From JABDAD01 sp964409695 (GTDB lineage Bacteria; Pseudomonadota; Alphaproteobacteria; Rickettsiales; Rickettsiaceae): DNA of 42,608 bases. Both the position numbers and the translations under genes were made by a program. The DNA is taken from contig CAYPDX010000005.1 of assembly GCA_964409695.1 (NCBI GenBank), positions 1 to 42,608 of the forward strand. Reading direction: 5' to 3'. Shown here in pieces: positions 17,100 to 23,270 of this stretch (positions are counted from its first letter, which is position 1; each line of letters opens with the position of its first letter). The notes beneath the pieces were generated by a model that worked only from the letters and a program-made list of their open reading frames with translations, was not told the origin of the DNA and did no database searches.

Positions 17100-17297
17100 C
17101 TACTTCACATTCTCATATATTAATTTCATTCCAGCTATTAAACTGAATATCAAACAAATTATCAACAAAATTGGCTTAGTATCGAAGATTTTATCTAAAC
17201 TTACGCCAAGAACTGTGCCTACAATACCGCTTCCTACTATATCAGTAGATACAGAAAGCAAAAGCTCTGATTTACTAGGTTTCTTATTTTTTGTCAT
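17100..17297 (-). CDS. atpI: ATP synthase-associated protein AtpI/AtpZ type
   Basis: Small membrane protein encoded at the head of many F0 operons, thought to help c-ring assembly or ion supply. The 65-residue protein has a charged N-terminus (MTKNKKPSKSELL) and two hydrophobic segments (GSGIVGTVLGVSLDKIF and PILLIICLIFSLIAGMKLI) with the glycine pattern of the family. It is three bases upstream of atpB. Its small size leaves some doubt about the subfamily, but the position supports it. Confidence 0.8.
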   Translation of the reverse strand: MTKNKKPSKSELLLSVSTDIVGSGIVGTVLGVSLDKIFDTKPILLIICLIFSLIAGMKLIYENVK

Positions 17298-17349
17298 AAT
17301 GACGCACCATTTTCAGCTCAGTCTATGAGTTTTATCAGAATAGTTCAAT

Positions 17350-17386
17350 AAAAAAAGAGCCTGCACATAATGTGGCAAGCTCTTAA
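17350..17386 (-). terminator. Rho-independent terminator between the acidic-protein gene and the atp operon
   Basis: AAGAGC and GCTCTT at the two ends, with TGCACA/TGTG-CA inner pairing, form a hairpin. Read leftward it ends in a run of seven T. It lies 25 bases beyond the stop of the leftward gene at 17411-17986 and separates it from the atp operon, so atpI must have its own promoter in the 50 bases to its right or depend on readthrough. Confidence 0.85.
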
Positions 17387-17410
17387 ATGGTAGTTTCTTA
17401 TACTTTATTG

Positions 17411-17986
17411 TTAGTGATCACCATTGACAGGAAAATTTTCTGTGCCCATAAGATCCACGCACTCTTCATGTTGATCATATATCCCCATATCTTTAAGAAG
17501 GTCTGCATCTTCTATCATTCCTACATCTAAATCTCTTATTTCATTTTGATCATCATTAACTACGCCTTGCGCTTGCGGTAACTCAGCAAGTTTAACTTCT
17601 ACTTCAGCTCTCTTAATATCCATCAATTTTTGATCCTCTTGTAGTTTAGCACGCGATTCAAGCAAGCTAGCAGAATCAGAAAAGAATGTTGGAGATACTG
17701 ATAGACGAGGTGTATCTTCATCAGATTCATTGCCTGAATCTATTAGAGCTGAATGTTCAGCAACCACTATATCATTAACTGATGCTGTAACAGCAAGTGA
17801 TTCAAGATGTGCTGAATCTTCTACTGAAGAAGCTGCAATTGGAGCTACGGAAGACTCTGCTACTGGAAAGGTTGCCATTGAAGTATTAACTACAACAGAC
17901 GAATGATCGGCCTCTTTCTCAACTGGCTCTACTACAACTACTAGAGCTGGTGCTTCTACTGAAATATCTTGATTGTCTTTAGACAT
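17411..17986 (-). CDS. Hypothetical acidic, low-complexity protein (191 residues)
   Basis: Function unknown. The protein is strongly acidic, with almost no aromatic residues, and is dominated by Val, Ala, Ser, Glu and Asp, so it is probably largely disordered. Residues 10-120 are Val/Ala/Ser-rich with repeated SSV, VAE and SVED-like patches. Residues 120-150 form a predicted helix (LQEDQKLMDIKRAEVEVKLA), and the tail is very acidic. There is no signal peptide or membrane segment. The start has AGAGG about eight bases upstream. A good terminator follows, so it is a monocistronic gene. The composition recalls secreted effectors of intracellular bacteria, but nothing here proves it. Confidence 0.65.
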   Translation of the reverse strand: MSKDNQDISVEAPALVVVVEPVEKEADHSSVVVNTSMATFPVAESSVAPIAASSVEDSAHLESLAVTASVNDIVVAEHSALIDSGNESDEDTPRLSVSPTFFSDSASLLESRAKLQEDQKLMDIKRAEVEVKLAELPQAQGVVNDDQNEIRDLDVGMIEDADLLKDMGIYDQHEECVDLMGTENFPVNGDH

Positions 17987-18192
17987 ATATATAACCTCTG
18001 GTTTTTTAAAGGATTTATCTCACCTATTTGATTTTCATATTAGGTGTATAATTGATACTAAATCACCGTATAATTTATTGCAAAAATATTGATAGTTAAT
18101 TTTTTTATTATTCTTAAAGCGCGAATCTTTAATACCATGCTAGATAGATTGAAAAACTATGTTAGTATATTTTCTTCAAGGTGGATTATATA

Positions 18193-19050
18193 ATGTTAAA
18201 ATACATAAAATCAGCTATTATAATACTAAGTCCCAGATTAAATCTGACAAATGATTTTAAAGGCAGGGTTGCGCAAGCGTATACTACATGCGTGAGTAAA
18301 GCTGAGTCCTGTAAAAATCGTTGGGATCATTTAAAAATGAGACTTGGTATTAGTTTAATAATTATTTTTTTGAGCTCCTCTTGTATGGCTGCTGAATGCG
18401 TAGTTTTATTACATGGTTTTGGTAGAAGCAGTTCTTCTCTTAAGAAGATCAATAACAAGCTTGAAGAACATGGGTACAGGACAGTAAACATAAATTACCC
18501 CTCAAGAAATTATCATATTTTTCAGCTTGCTGAACAATTCGTTCTTCCAAGAATTGAAAAAGAAATTGAAACTTGCAGCAAAGTCCACTTTGTGGGATAC
18601 TCAATGGGCGGCATAATCACAAGGTATATTTTAGCAAATCATAGGCCAAAAAATTTAGGCAGGGTTATACTCTTAGCATCGCCTAATCAAGGGACTGAAG
18701 TTGTTAATAGTTTAGGAAAATACCTCTGGTTTCAGACTATCTTCGGGCCAGGCGTTCTTGATGTTAGCGTCAACTCCCCATTCTTAAAAAGCTTACCTAG
18801 CACAGTTGATTATGAAACTGGAGTAATAAGTGGCAATTTTTCTGTAAATCCCATTTCCTCTCTATTTCTCATACCAGGCGATGATGACGGCACTGTAAGC
18901 GTGGAAAACACAAAAATAAATGGCATGAAGGATCATATTACAATTCGTTCTTCCCATTTCATGCTTTTGTATAATGATGAAGTAGCAGAAGAAATAGAAT
19001 ATTTCATCAGGAACGGCTCATTCCGCCATAAAATTAATTTGATTGACTGA
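18193..19050 (+). CDS. Exported alpha/beta-hydrolase, triacylglycerol lipase-like, with R element inserted in its signal-peptide region
   Basis: Predicted serine esterase or lipase acting in or beyond the periplasm. Numbered from the ATG at 18193 (285 residues), the nucleophile is Ser137 in HFVGYSMGGIITRYIL, the acid is in GDDDGTV (230-232) and the histidine is His255 in RSSHFMLL; HGFGRSSSSL is the oxyanion-hole strand. AAGGTGG lies eight bases before 18193, the best ribosome-binding site. Residues about 13-51 are encoded by an R element. Without them MLKYIKSAIIIL would join LGISLIIIFLSSSC, a convincing signal peptide ending near MAAE. A second possible start is the ATG at 18337 supplied by the element (237 residues, starting MRLGISLIIIFLSS). 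Which start is used cannot be told from sequence. Confidence 0.82.
   Translation: MLKYIKSAIIILSPRLNLTNDFKGRVAQAYTTCVSKAESCKNRWDHLKMRLGISLIIIFLSSSCMAAECVVLLHGFGRSSSSLKKINNKLEEHGYRTVNINYPSRNYHIFQLAEQFVLPRIEKEIETCSKVHFVGYSMGGIITRYILANHRPKNLGRVILLASPNQGTEVVNSLGKYLWFQTIFGPGVLDVSVNSPFLKSLPSTVDYETGVISGNFSVNPISSLFLIPGDDDGTVSVENTKINGMKDHITIRSSHFMLLYNDEVAEEIEYFIRNGSFRHKINLID
18231..18352 (+). repeat. R element (copy A), in frame within the lipase-like gene
   Basis: Begins CCCAGATTAAATCTGACAAA and ends TTTAAAAATGAGACTTGG-TATTA, matching copy C read in reverse (GGATTAAATTAGACAAATGA at one end, TTTAAAAATGGGACTTGG-GATTA at the other) over its full length. The centre is more diverged, GCGTATACTACATGCG in place of the CCTAT/ATAGG hairpin, but is still an inverted repeat. 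It contains no stop in the lipase frame. Confidence 0.85.
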
Positions 19051-19131
19051 ATAAGAAAATTTAACTATCTTGCTGCTGCTTTTTGGTATTCAAACCAGAG
19101 AATTATTAATAGCAATTTATGAGATATAAAT

Positions 19132-19893
19132 ATGGAAAACACTCTTAAATATATATCAGCATTAGGTATTAGCGCTCTTATGTCGACTTCAGCACTCGCA
19201 TGTGAAGCAGGCTGCGAAGACCATAAGGGGAAATTTTATGTAGGTGGTGATGTTGGAATATCTGCCCCACTTAAAGCAAAATTTGAGGATAAAGATACAA
19301 AATCTATCTTCTCAATTAAAAAAACGCCAATGTATACAGGAAAAGTCGGCTATAGAATTACCCCTGATATTGCTATTGAATTTGCATATGATTATAAACC
19401 AACTTACAAACTTGGTGTTAAACTTCCAGAATCTGCTGGCGGAGAGCAAGAAACTACCCGCGCTAGAAGCGATGCATATATGTTAAATTTCATATATAAT
19501 ATGAAAGAACTCTCTGGGTTCCAGCCGTATTTCATGGTAGGAGCAGGGATTGTACAGGTTAAAGTTAAAGAAGTTGCTATTATCGGTTCATCCGGACCTT
19601 TCACAAATTTTGACAAATTTAGATCATTAAAACACACATCAAATTCATTTTCTTGGCAGGTTGGACTTGGTGTTAGTAAAGCTCTTACTGAGAATTTAAA
19701 AATAAACATATCCGGTATGATACAAATAGCTAATGATGTTGTTGTTAAGTATCGCTCATTTGATCAAGATGCCTCTGTTGCAAATTTTACGACACGTGGT
19801 TCAGCTGAAAACATATATAAAACAGGAAAAGTTAAAAAGACATTTGGTCTAGCTGAGGCTTCGATTGGCTTCACATATGATTTGCCGTTTTAA
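19132..19893 (+). CDS. Outer-membrane beta-barrel protein, OmpA/OmpW-like
   Basis: Predicted surface barrel of 253 residues. Residues 1-23 form a signal peptide (YISALGISALMSTSALA|CEAG). Alternating hydrophobic strands follow, such as KFYVGGDVGISAPL, TGKVGYRITPDIAIEFAYDY, PYFMVGAGIVQVKV, SFSWQVGLGVSKAL and a final LAEASIGFTYDLPF ending in Phe, the signal for BAM-mediated insertion. The YKP and VGAG patterns recall OmpW and rickettsial surface antigens (Omp_b-brl families). Two cysteines near the mature N-terminus (CEAGC) could form a disulfide. A GAGAT sequence sits six bases before the ATG. Its function, whether adhesin or channel, is not known. Confidence 0.78.
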   Translation: MENTLKYISALGISALMSTSALACEAGCEDHKGKFYVGGDVGISAPLKAKFEDKDTKSIFSIKKTPMYTGKVGYRITPDIAIEFAYDYKPTYKLGVKLPESAGGEQETTRARSDAYMLNFIYNMKELSGFQPYFMVGAGIVQVKVKEVAIIGSSGPFTNFDKFRSLKHTSNSFSWQVGLGVSKALTENLKINISGMIQIANDVVVKYRSFDQDASVANFTTRGSAENIYKTGKVKKTFGLAEASIGFTYDLPF

Positions 19894-19910
19894 TACAAAT
19901 ATAAAATAAT

Positions 19911-20108
19911 CTACCTGACAAAATGTTGATTACATTTTGCCGTCTCATCAAAAACCTCGTCATCCCGCACTTGATGCGGGATCCACTCTTCTTTATAACA
20001 AATCAAACGATTGGTTGTTTTAGAAGAAAAAGACTGGACCCCGGCTCAAGGCCGGGGTGACGGCGTTTCTGAAGAATACTGTTATTACAAAATTTTTTTG
20101 TCTGGCAG
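19911..20108 (-). mobile_element. MITE-like non-coding element, copy 1 (about 198 bp)
   Basis: The ends are inverted repeats: CTACCTGACAAAA at the left, and CTGCCAGACAAAA when the right end is read in reverse (11 of 13 match). Inside are two GC-rich hairpins, one at 19959-19983 (CATCCCGC/GCGGGAT type) and one at 20039-20059 (CCCCGGC/GCCGGGG type), linked by AT-rich spacer. Read in reverse it aligns along its length with 23050-23259, including AGAAACGCCGTCACCCC and AATCAACATTTT. It has no coding capacity, so any mobility would need a transposase supplied from elsewhere. No clear target-site duplication was seen. Confidence 0.75.
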
Positions 20109-20129
20109 TGAATAAAACACAGGCACAAT

Positions 20130-20867
20130 ATGAAGGACGACAATCTATATGACATTCTAAATATCCCTGAGAATATTATTTTGGAACAGAAAAATAATAT
20201 TAATCACTGGCTTACGCTTACAAAATCTGAGTTAAATACTGAAAAAAAACTGAGCCATATAAGCCGCTCTATTGAAATAGTGAATAAATTTCACTCATAT
20301 TTTCATTTTGAACAATCCTTTTGCTACACTTTATGCGCATATATTTTACATTTAAAAAATGATCTACCAACAAGGGATGAATATTTTGGTAAGGCTCTTT
20401 TCCAAGACCGCATGAATAATATAGCCATAGATTTTTGTAAAAATATTGATGACGGAGGCTTAGAATGGGTATTTTCCTACAGCAGAAACTATCAATATGA
20501 ATCAAAATTTTTGCAATTCGCCATTGGAAATTTTGAAAAAACACAGGAAATTGAACTACTCGATCAGCTTATAGAACTTGCGCTTACTAAGCAAATTAGC
20601 AAAGCTAAGGTCTTGCAAAAAAATGTAAGCTTTAATTCCCATCGCTTATATATTGCGCAAACTATTATTGCCATTGGTTTCAATGACTTAGATCTATCAC
20701 TTGATAAGATTAAATATGCAATAAGTCTGCTAGAGAGTTCTCATAAAAAATATCACCAATATGCTGGCGAACTCTATGGAAAAAGAGCTATTATTTTTGA
20801 TGAACTTGGGCTTAGTGATTTATCAAAAAATGATAAATATAAATCGCATGATTTAATCCCCGTTTAG
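20130..20867 (+). CDS. Hypothetical alpha-helical protein (TPR-like), 245 residues
   Basis: Not recognised. The protein appears all-helical, without signal peptide or membrane segment. The pattern of paired helices with conserved Ala/Tyr/Leu spacing in the C-terminal half, for example SLDKIKYAISLLESSHKKYH and YAGELYGKRAIIFDELGLSD, is like tetratricopeptide repeats, as is FEQSFCYTLCAYILHLKNDL earlier. The N-terminal LYDILNIPENI is loosely reminiscent of a J-domain start but lacks HPD, so I do not call one. It starts 22 bases after the MITE-like element and is followed by an R copy and a terminator, isolating it from its neighbours. Confidence 0.6.
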   Translation: MKDDNLYDILNIPENIILEQKNNINHWLTLTKSELNTEKKLSHISRSIEIVNKFHSYFHFEQSFCYTLCAYILHLKNDLPTRDEYFGKALFQDRMNNIAIDFCKNIDDGGLEWVFSYSRNYQYESKFLQFAIGNFEKTQEIELLDQLIELALTKQISKAKVLQKNVSFNSHRLYIAQTIIAIGFNDLDLSLDKIKYAISLLESSHKKYHQYAGELYGKRAIIFDELGLSDLSKNDKYKSHDLIPV

Positions 20868-20886
20868 GCTATTAGATATACCATTT

Positions 20887-21004
20887 CCCAGATAAATTAG
20901 ACGAATGGTTTTATGGCGAAGATTACGCAGCCTATTCTTCATATGTAAGCACATCTGAAATCCGCGAAAATTGTTTAGATAATTTAAAAATAGGCAATAG
21001 TATT
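20887..21004 (+). repeat. R element (copy B)
   Basis: Runs from CCCAGATAAATTAGACGAAT through GCAGCCTATTCTTCATATG to CCGCGAAAATTGTTTAGATA and AATTTAAAAATAGGC, matching copy C in reverse over the full length with long identical stretches, such as GCGAAAATTGTTTAGATAAT. It lies between the TPR-like gene and the terminator of the first Adr-like gene. One reading frame is open through the whole copy but has no start codon, so I treat it as non-coding. Confidence 0.88.
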
Positions 21005-21035
21005 AAAAAAAAAGGCCGCGCATATGGCGGCCTTT
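21005..21035 (-). terminator. Rho-independent terminator of Adr-like gene 1
   Basis: GGCCGC (21014-21019) pairs with GCGGCC (21027-21032), extended by AAA/TTT; read leftward it ends in a long T run. It lies 25 bases beyond the stop of the leftward gene. It is nearly identical to the terminator at 21870-21897. Confidence 0.93.
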
Positions 21036-21059
21036 CTATTAGAATATTAAATTCGAAAA

Positions 21060-21698
21060 TTAGAGTTCGAATCTAACACCAGCAGTTACGTCATGACTTC
21101 TTAGATGAATTTTTTTATCTATAGAATTTGTTGCATCTGAGTAGTTAGTTTTTAAAGCTCTTGTTGAACCATAATCATTGAATGTATAAGCAACATCAAT
21201 CATTACACCTTCAGACGCAGCAAAACCAACACCAGCTGTTACTAAATAGTTAACATTACCAGTTTTCTTTGCTTTTGTATTATATGTAAGTCCATTAGAT
21301 GTTGTTCCTGTTCCTTTAGCACCTAATTGAGTGTATCCAAGACCAGCACCACCGAATACTTTACCAGCTTCAAAATCCCAAACATCAACTAAGCCTTTAA
21401 GTGTTAGTGACATAGCTGTGAATTTGATTTTTTCGTTATATACTGTACCAGCTTTGTAGTTTTGCTTTCCGCTAAAATGGTTTGAAAGAACAAACTCTGT
21501 ACGGACATTATCCATAAGATATGTACCTACACCTAGATCAGCTACAACATGGTTTGTTGATTTTCCTTTTTGACCATCATATGTTAGTTTTGGAAGAAAG
21601 GATACACCAGCATCCACACGTGCGTAGAACATTGCATCATTAGCCATAGCTGAAGTAGAAAGAGCTGCAACTGCAGCAACAAGTAAGATTTTTTTCAT
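21060..21698 (-). CDS. Outer-membrane beta-barrel adhesin, Adr1/Adr2-like (paralog 1)
   Basis: Small surface barrel of 212 residues, similar in plan to the rickettsial adhesins Adr1/Adr2 (Omp_b-brl family). I place the start at 21698 (MKKILLVAAVAALSTSAMA|ND), which has AAAGGGA just upstream; an upstream in-frame start would add nine residues before the signal peptide. Family features are YARVDAGVSFLPK after the signal, NHVVADLGVGTYLMDNVRTE, KVFGGAGLGYTQL, VTAGVGFAASEGVMIDVAYT and a C-terminus SHDVTAGVRFEL ending in Leu. It is a tandem paralog of the gene at 21938-22612, with a matching leader hairpin and a twin terminator. In Rickettsia such proteins bind host vitronectin; that role is not shown for this one. 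Confidence 0.82.
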   Translation of the reverse strand: MKKILLVAAVAALSTSAMANDAMFYARVDAGVSFLPKLTYDGQKGKSTNHVVADLGVGTYLMDNVRTEFVLSNHFSGKQNYKAGTVYNEKIKFTAMSLTLKGLVDVWDFEAGKVFGGAGLGYTQLGAKGTGTTSNGLTYNTKAKKTGNVNYLVTAGVGFAASEGVMIDVAYTFNDYGSTRALKTNYSDATNSIDKKIHLRSHDVTAGVRFEL

Positions 21699-21720
21699 AA
21701 TTTTTCCCTTTTTGTTTATT

Positions 21721-21747
21721 ATCAAGTATTTATTAGAACCACTTGAT
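21721..21747 (-). promoter_or_regulatory. Conserved inverted repeat upstream of Adr-like gene 1
   Basis: ATCAAGT-N13-ACTTGAT, a perfect 7-base inverted repeat about 22 bases before the start codon. The same repeat with the same 13-base spacer and flanks occurs before paralog 2. It could be a 5'-UTR hairpin or an operator. Confidence 0.6.
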
Positions 21748-21869
21748 CGTGATACTGCAAGGTTTATAACATATAATTAGAGTAGAGAAAGCTTAAACAT
21801 TATCTTTGATGTATAAATTAGTAAATATTCAACAAGAACTGTTGTATTTTTGCACTTTTATTCTTGCTA

Positions 21870-21897
21870 TAAAAAAAGGCCGCGCGGGGCGGCCTTT
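21870..21897 (-). terminator. Rho-independent terminator of Adr-like gene 2
   Basis: GGCCGC (21878-21883) pairs with GCGGCC (21889-21894) with AAA/TTT extension; leftward transcription ends in seven T. It separates the two paralogs, so each is probably its own transcript. Confidence 0.93.
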
Positions 21898-21937
21898 CTA
21901 TAAATCTTATAACTTATAAGAAATTTAGCGGGTAGAA

Positions 21938-22612
21938 TTATAGCTCAATTCTAACACCAGCAGTTACGTCATGCGTTCTAAAACGAAGAGCTGAACCGGT
22001 CTGTGTTACACCAGCTGTATTTTTGAAGTTCTTTGTTTTACCATGATCATTGTAAGCATAAGCAACATCAAGCTTAACACCTTCAGCAACATCAAATGCT
22101 GCACCAGCTGTTACAAGGAAGTTCATGTTGTTTTTCTTTTTAGCTTTGTAAGAAGCTGTTGGAGTAACTACACCAGCAGCTGTTGCTGTGTTGTAAGGAC
22201 CCTTAGCGCTTAATTGAGTTAGGCCAAGACCTGCACCAACAAATACATCACCATATCCAAAATTATATACATCAGCTATAGCTTTTACAGTAATAGATGT
22301 AGCTTTAAATTTTGCTTTAACTGAGTTTGTGCTTACAGCATCTTTAGACTTGAAGTTTTCTTCAGCATTAAAATGATTTGAAATATCAAGTTCAGTACGG
22401 AACATATCTGTTAAATACATACCAGCACCAAGATTAGCAACCATATGGTTTGTTCTTTTTGCTTTTAACTTTGCAATTCCTGTTAGTCCAAATGTTGTGC
22501 TTGCTTTTGGCATAAATGATACGCCAGCGTCAGCACGAACATAGAATTTTTCATCTGCCATTGCTGAAGTAGATAGAGCTACAACTGCAGCTGTAAGAAG
22601 TAATTTTTTCAT
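21938..22612 (-). CDS. Outer-membrane beta-barrel adhesin, Adr1/Adr2-like (paralog 2)
   Basis: Tandem paralog of the preceding barrel, 224 residues. The signal peptide is MKKLLLTAAVVALSTSAMA|DE. Shared blocks include FYVRADAGVSFMPK, NHMVANLGAGMYLTDMFRTE, DVFVGAGLGLTQLSAKG, FLVTAGAAFDVAEGVKLDVA and a C-terminus RTHDVTAGVRIEL. The YNDHGKTK and THDVTAGVR segments correspond well to the last strands of rickettsial Adr proteins. The two copies differ mostly in the loops (for example around residues 38-55 and 150-175), as expected for surface-exposed segments under diversifying pressure. It has its own leader hairpin and terminator. Confidence 0.82.
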   Translation of the reverse strand: MKKLLLTAAVVALSTSAMADEKFYVRADAGVSFMPKASTTFGLTGIAKLKAKRTNHMVANLGAGMYLTDMFRTELDISNHFNAEENFKSKDAVSTNSVKAKFKATSITVKAIADVYNFGYGDVFVGAGLGLTQLSAKGPYNTATAAGVVTPTASYKAKKKNNMNFLVTAGAAFDVAEGVKLDVAYAYNDHGKTKNFKNTAGVTQTGSALRFRTHDVTAGVRIEL

Positions 22613-22633
22613 AATTTTGCCTTTTTGTTTATT

Positions 22634-22660
22634 ATCAAGTATTTATTAGAACCACTTGAT
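22634..22660 (-). promoter_or_regulatory. Conserved inverted repeat upstream of Adr-like gene 2
   Basis: ATCAAGT-N13-ACTTGAT, with the same spacer and the same distance (about 21 bases) to the start codon as in paralog 1. Similarity between the two leaders continues through the roughly 45 bases around the repeat and stops beyond it, which suggests conservation for function or a recent duplication that included the leader. Confidence 0.6.
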
Positions 22661-22791
22661 AGTGGATACTGCGGCGTTGTATAGCAAGATTAAAACTATT
22701 TGGGAAGTATTATTGAAAATTCTCTGATAATTAGTAAAAATTTTGAAATAACTGTTGTATTTTTGCATCAATATATTATTTTTTGAAAAAG

Positions 22792-22868
22792 TGGGGCGAA
22801 CGATCGGTCTTGAACCGACGACCCTCAAAGCCACAATCTGATGCTCTACCAACTGAGCTACGTCCGCC
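22792..22868 (-). tRNA. tRNA-His (anticodon GTG)
   Basis: Read leftward it folds into a cloverleaf. The acceptor stem GCGGACG pairs with CGTTCGC, and an extra 5' G (position -1, base 22868) faces C73, the tRNA-His identity pair. The D arm is GCTCAGTTGGTAGAGC, the anticodon loop TTGTGGC with GTG, and the T arm GTCGG-TTCAAGA-CCGAT. CCA is encoded at the 3' end (22792-22794). An R element begins one or two bases beyond the 5' end. It is the only RNA gene seen in the window. Confidence 0.96.
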
Positions 22869-22869
22869 A

Positions 22870-22990
22870 CATAATCCCAAGTCCCATTTTTAAATTATCT
22901 AAACAATTTTCGCGGGTCTCGGCTGCGCTCACCTATGAAGAATAGGCTTTGCATCCTCGCCCTAAAAATCATTTGTCTAATTTAATCCGG
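22870..22990 (-). repeat. R element (copy C), abutting tRNA-His
   Basis: Read leftward it runs from GGATTAAATTAGACAAATGA to TTTAAAAATGGGACTTGGGA. The centre holds CCTAT-TCTTC-ATAGG. The two ends are imperfect inverted repeats of each other (GGATTAAATTAGACAAATGA against CATTTTTAAATTATCTAAAC). This copy is the best reference for the family. Confidence 0.9.
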
Positions 22991-23049
22991 TACTTGGTAC
23001 AAAAACATATTTCTAGCTTAAAAAATGAAAATTTGCAAGAGAGTTCTTT

Positions 23050-23259
23050 CTAGTACGATACAGAATAAAAAAATTTCCACAATAACGGTATACGTCAGAA
23101 ACGCCGTCACCCCGCACTAGATAAGGGGTTACTTTTTTTCTTCTACTTATGAGATAAGTTATTATTTGCTAAGAAAAAGGCTGGATCCCGCATCAAGTGC
23201 GGGATGACGAGTCTTTTTAACGAGATTTCAAAATGCAATCAACATTTTTATCATTTAGT
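23050..23259 (+). mobile_element. MITE-like non-coding element, copy 2 (about 210 bp)
   Basis: Aligns with the reverse of 19911-20108: AGAAACGCCGTCACCCC at 23098-23114, an AT-rich middle, the hairpin core GGATCCCGCATCAAGTGCGG at 23193-23212, then GATGACGAG, a T run and AAAATGCAATCAACATTTTT. The first GC-rich hairpin is decayed (CCCCGCACTAGATAAGGGG). It lies between the R copy beside tRNA-His and the porin gene; together these two elements fill the 402-base gap 22869-23270. Confidence 0.72.
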
Positions 23260-23270
23260 GAATATAGCAA

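Noticed and set aside
17411..17986. CRISPR or tandem-repeat region suggested by repetitive codons
   Set aside because: The repetition is at the amino-acid composition level only; no regularly spaced direct repeats exist here or elsewhere in the window.
19244..19709. Overlapping frames inside the outer-membrane barrel gene
   Set aside because: The barrel frame has a signal peptide and a C-terminal Phe; the other frames have neither and are shadows.
20891..21063. Open frame PDKLDEWFYGEDYAAYSSYV through R copy B
   Set aside because: There is no start codon after the preceding stop and it runs through a repeat and a terminator hairpin, so it is not a gene as it stands.
22646..22870. Leftward open frame encoding MADVAQLVEHQIVALRVVGS
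   Set aside because: It is the tRNA-His gene read as protein plus the leader of the second Adr-like gene; no independent coding evidence.
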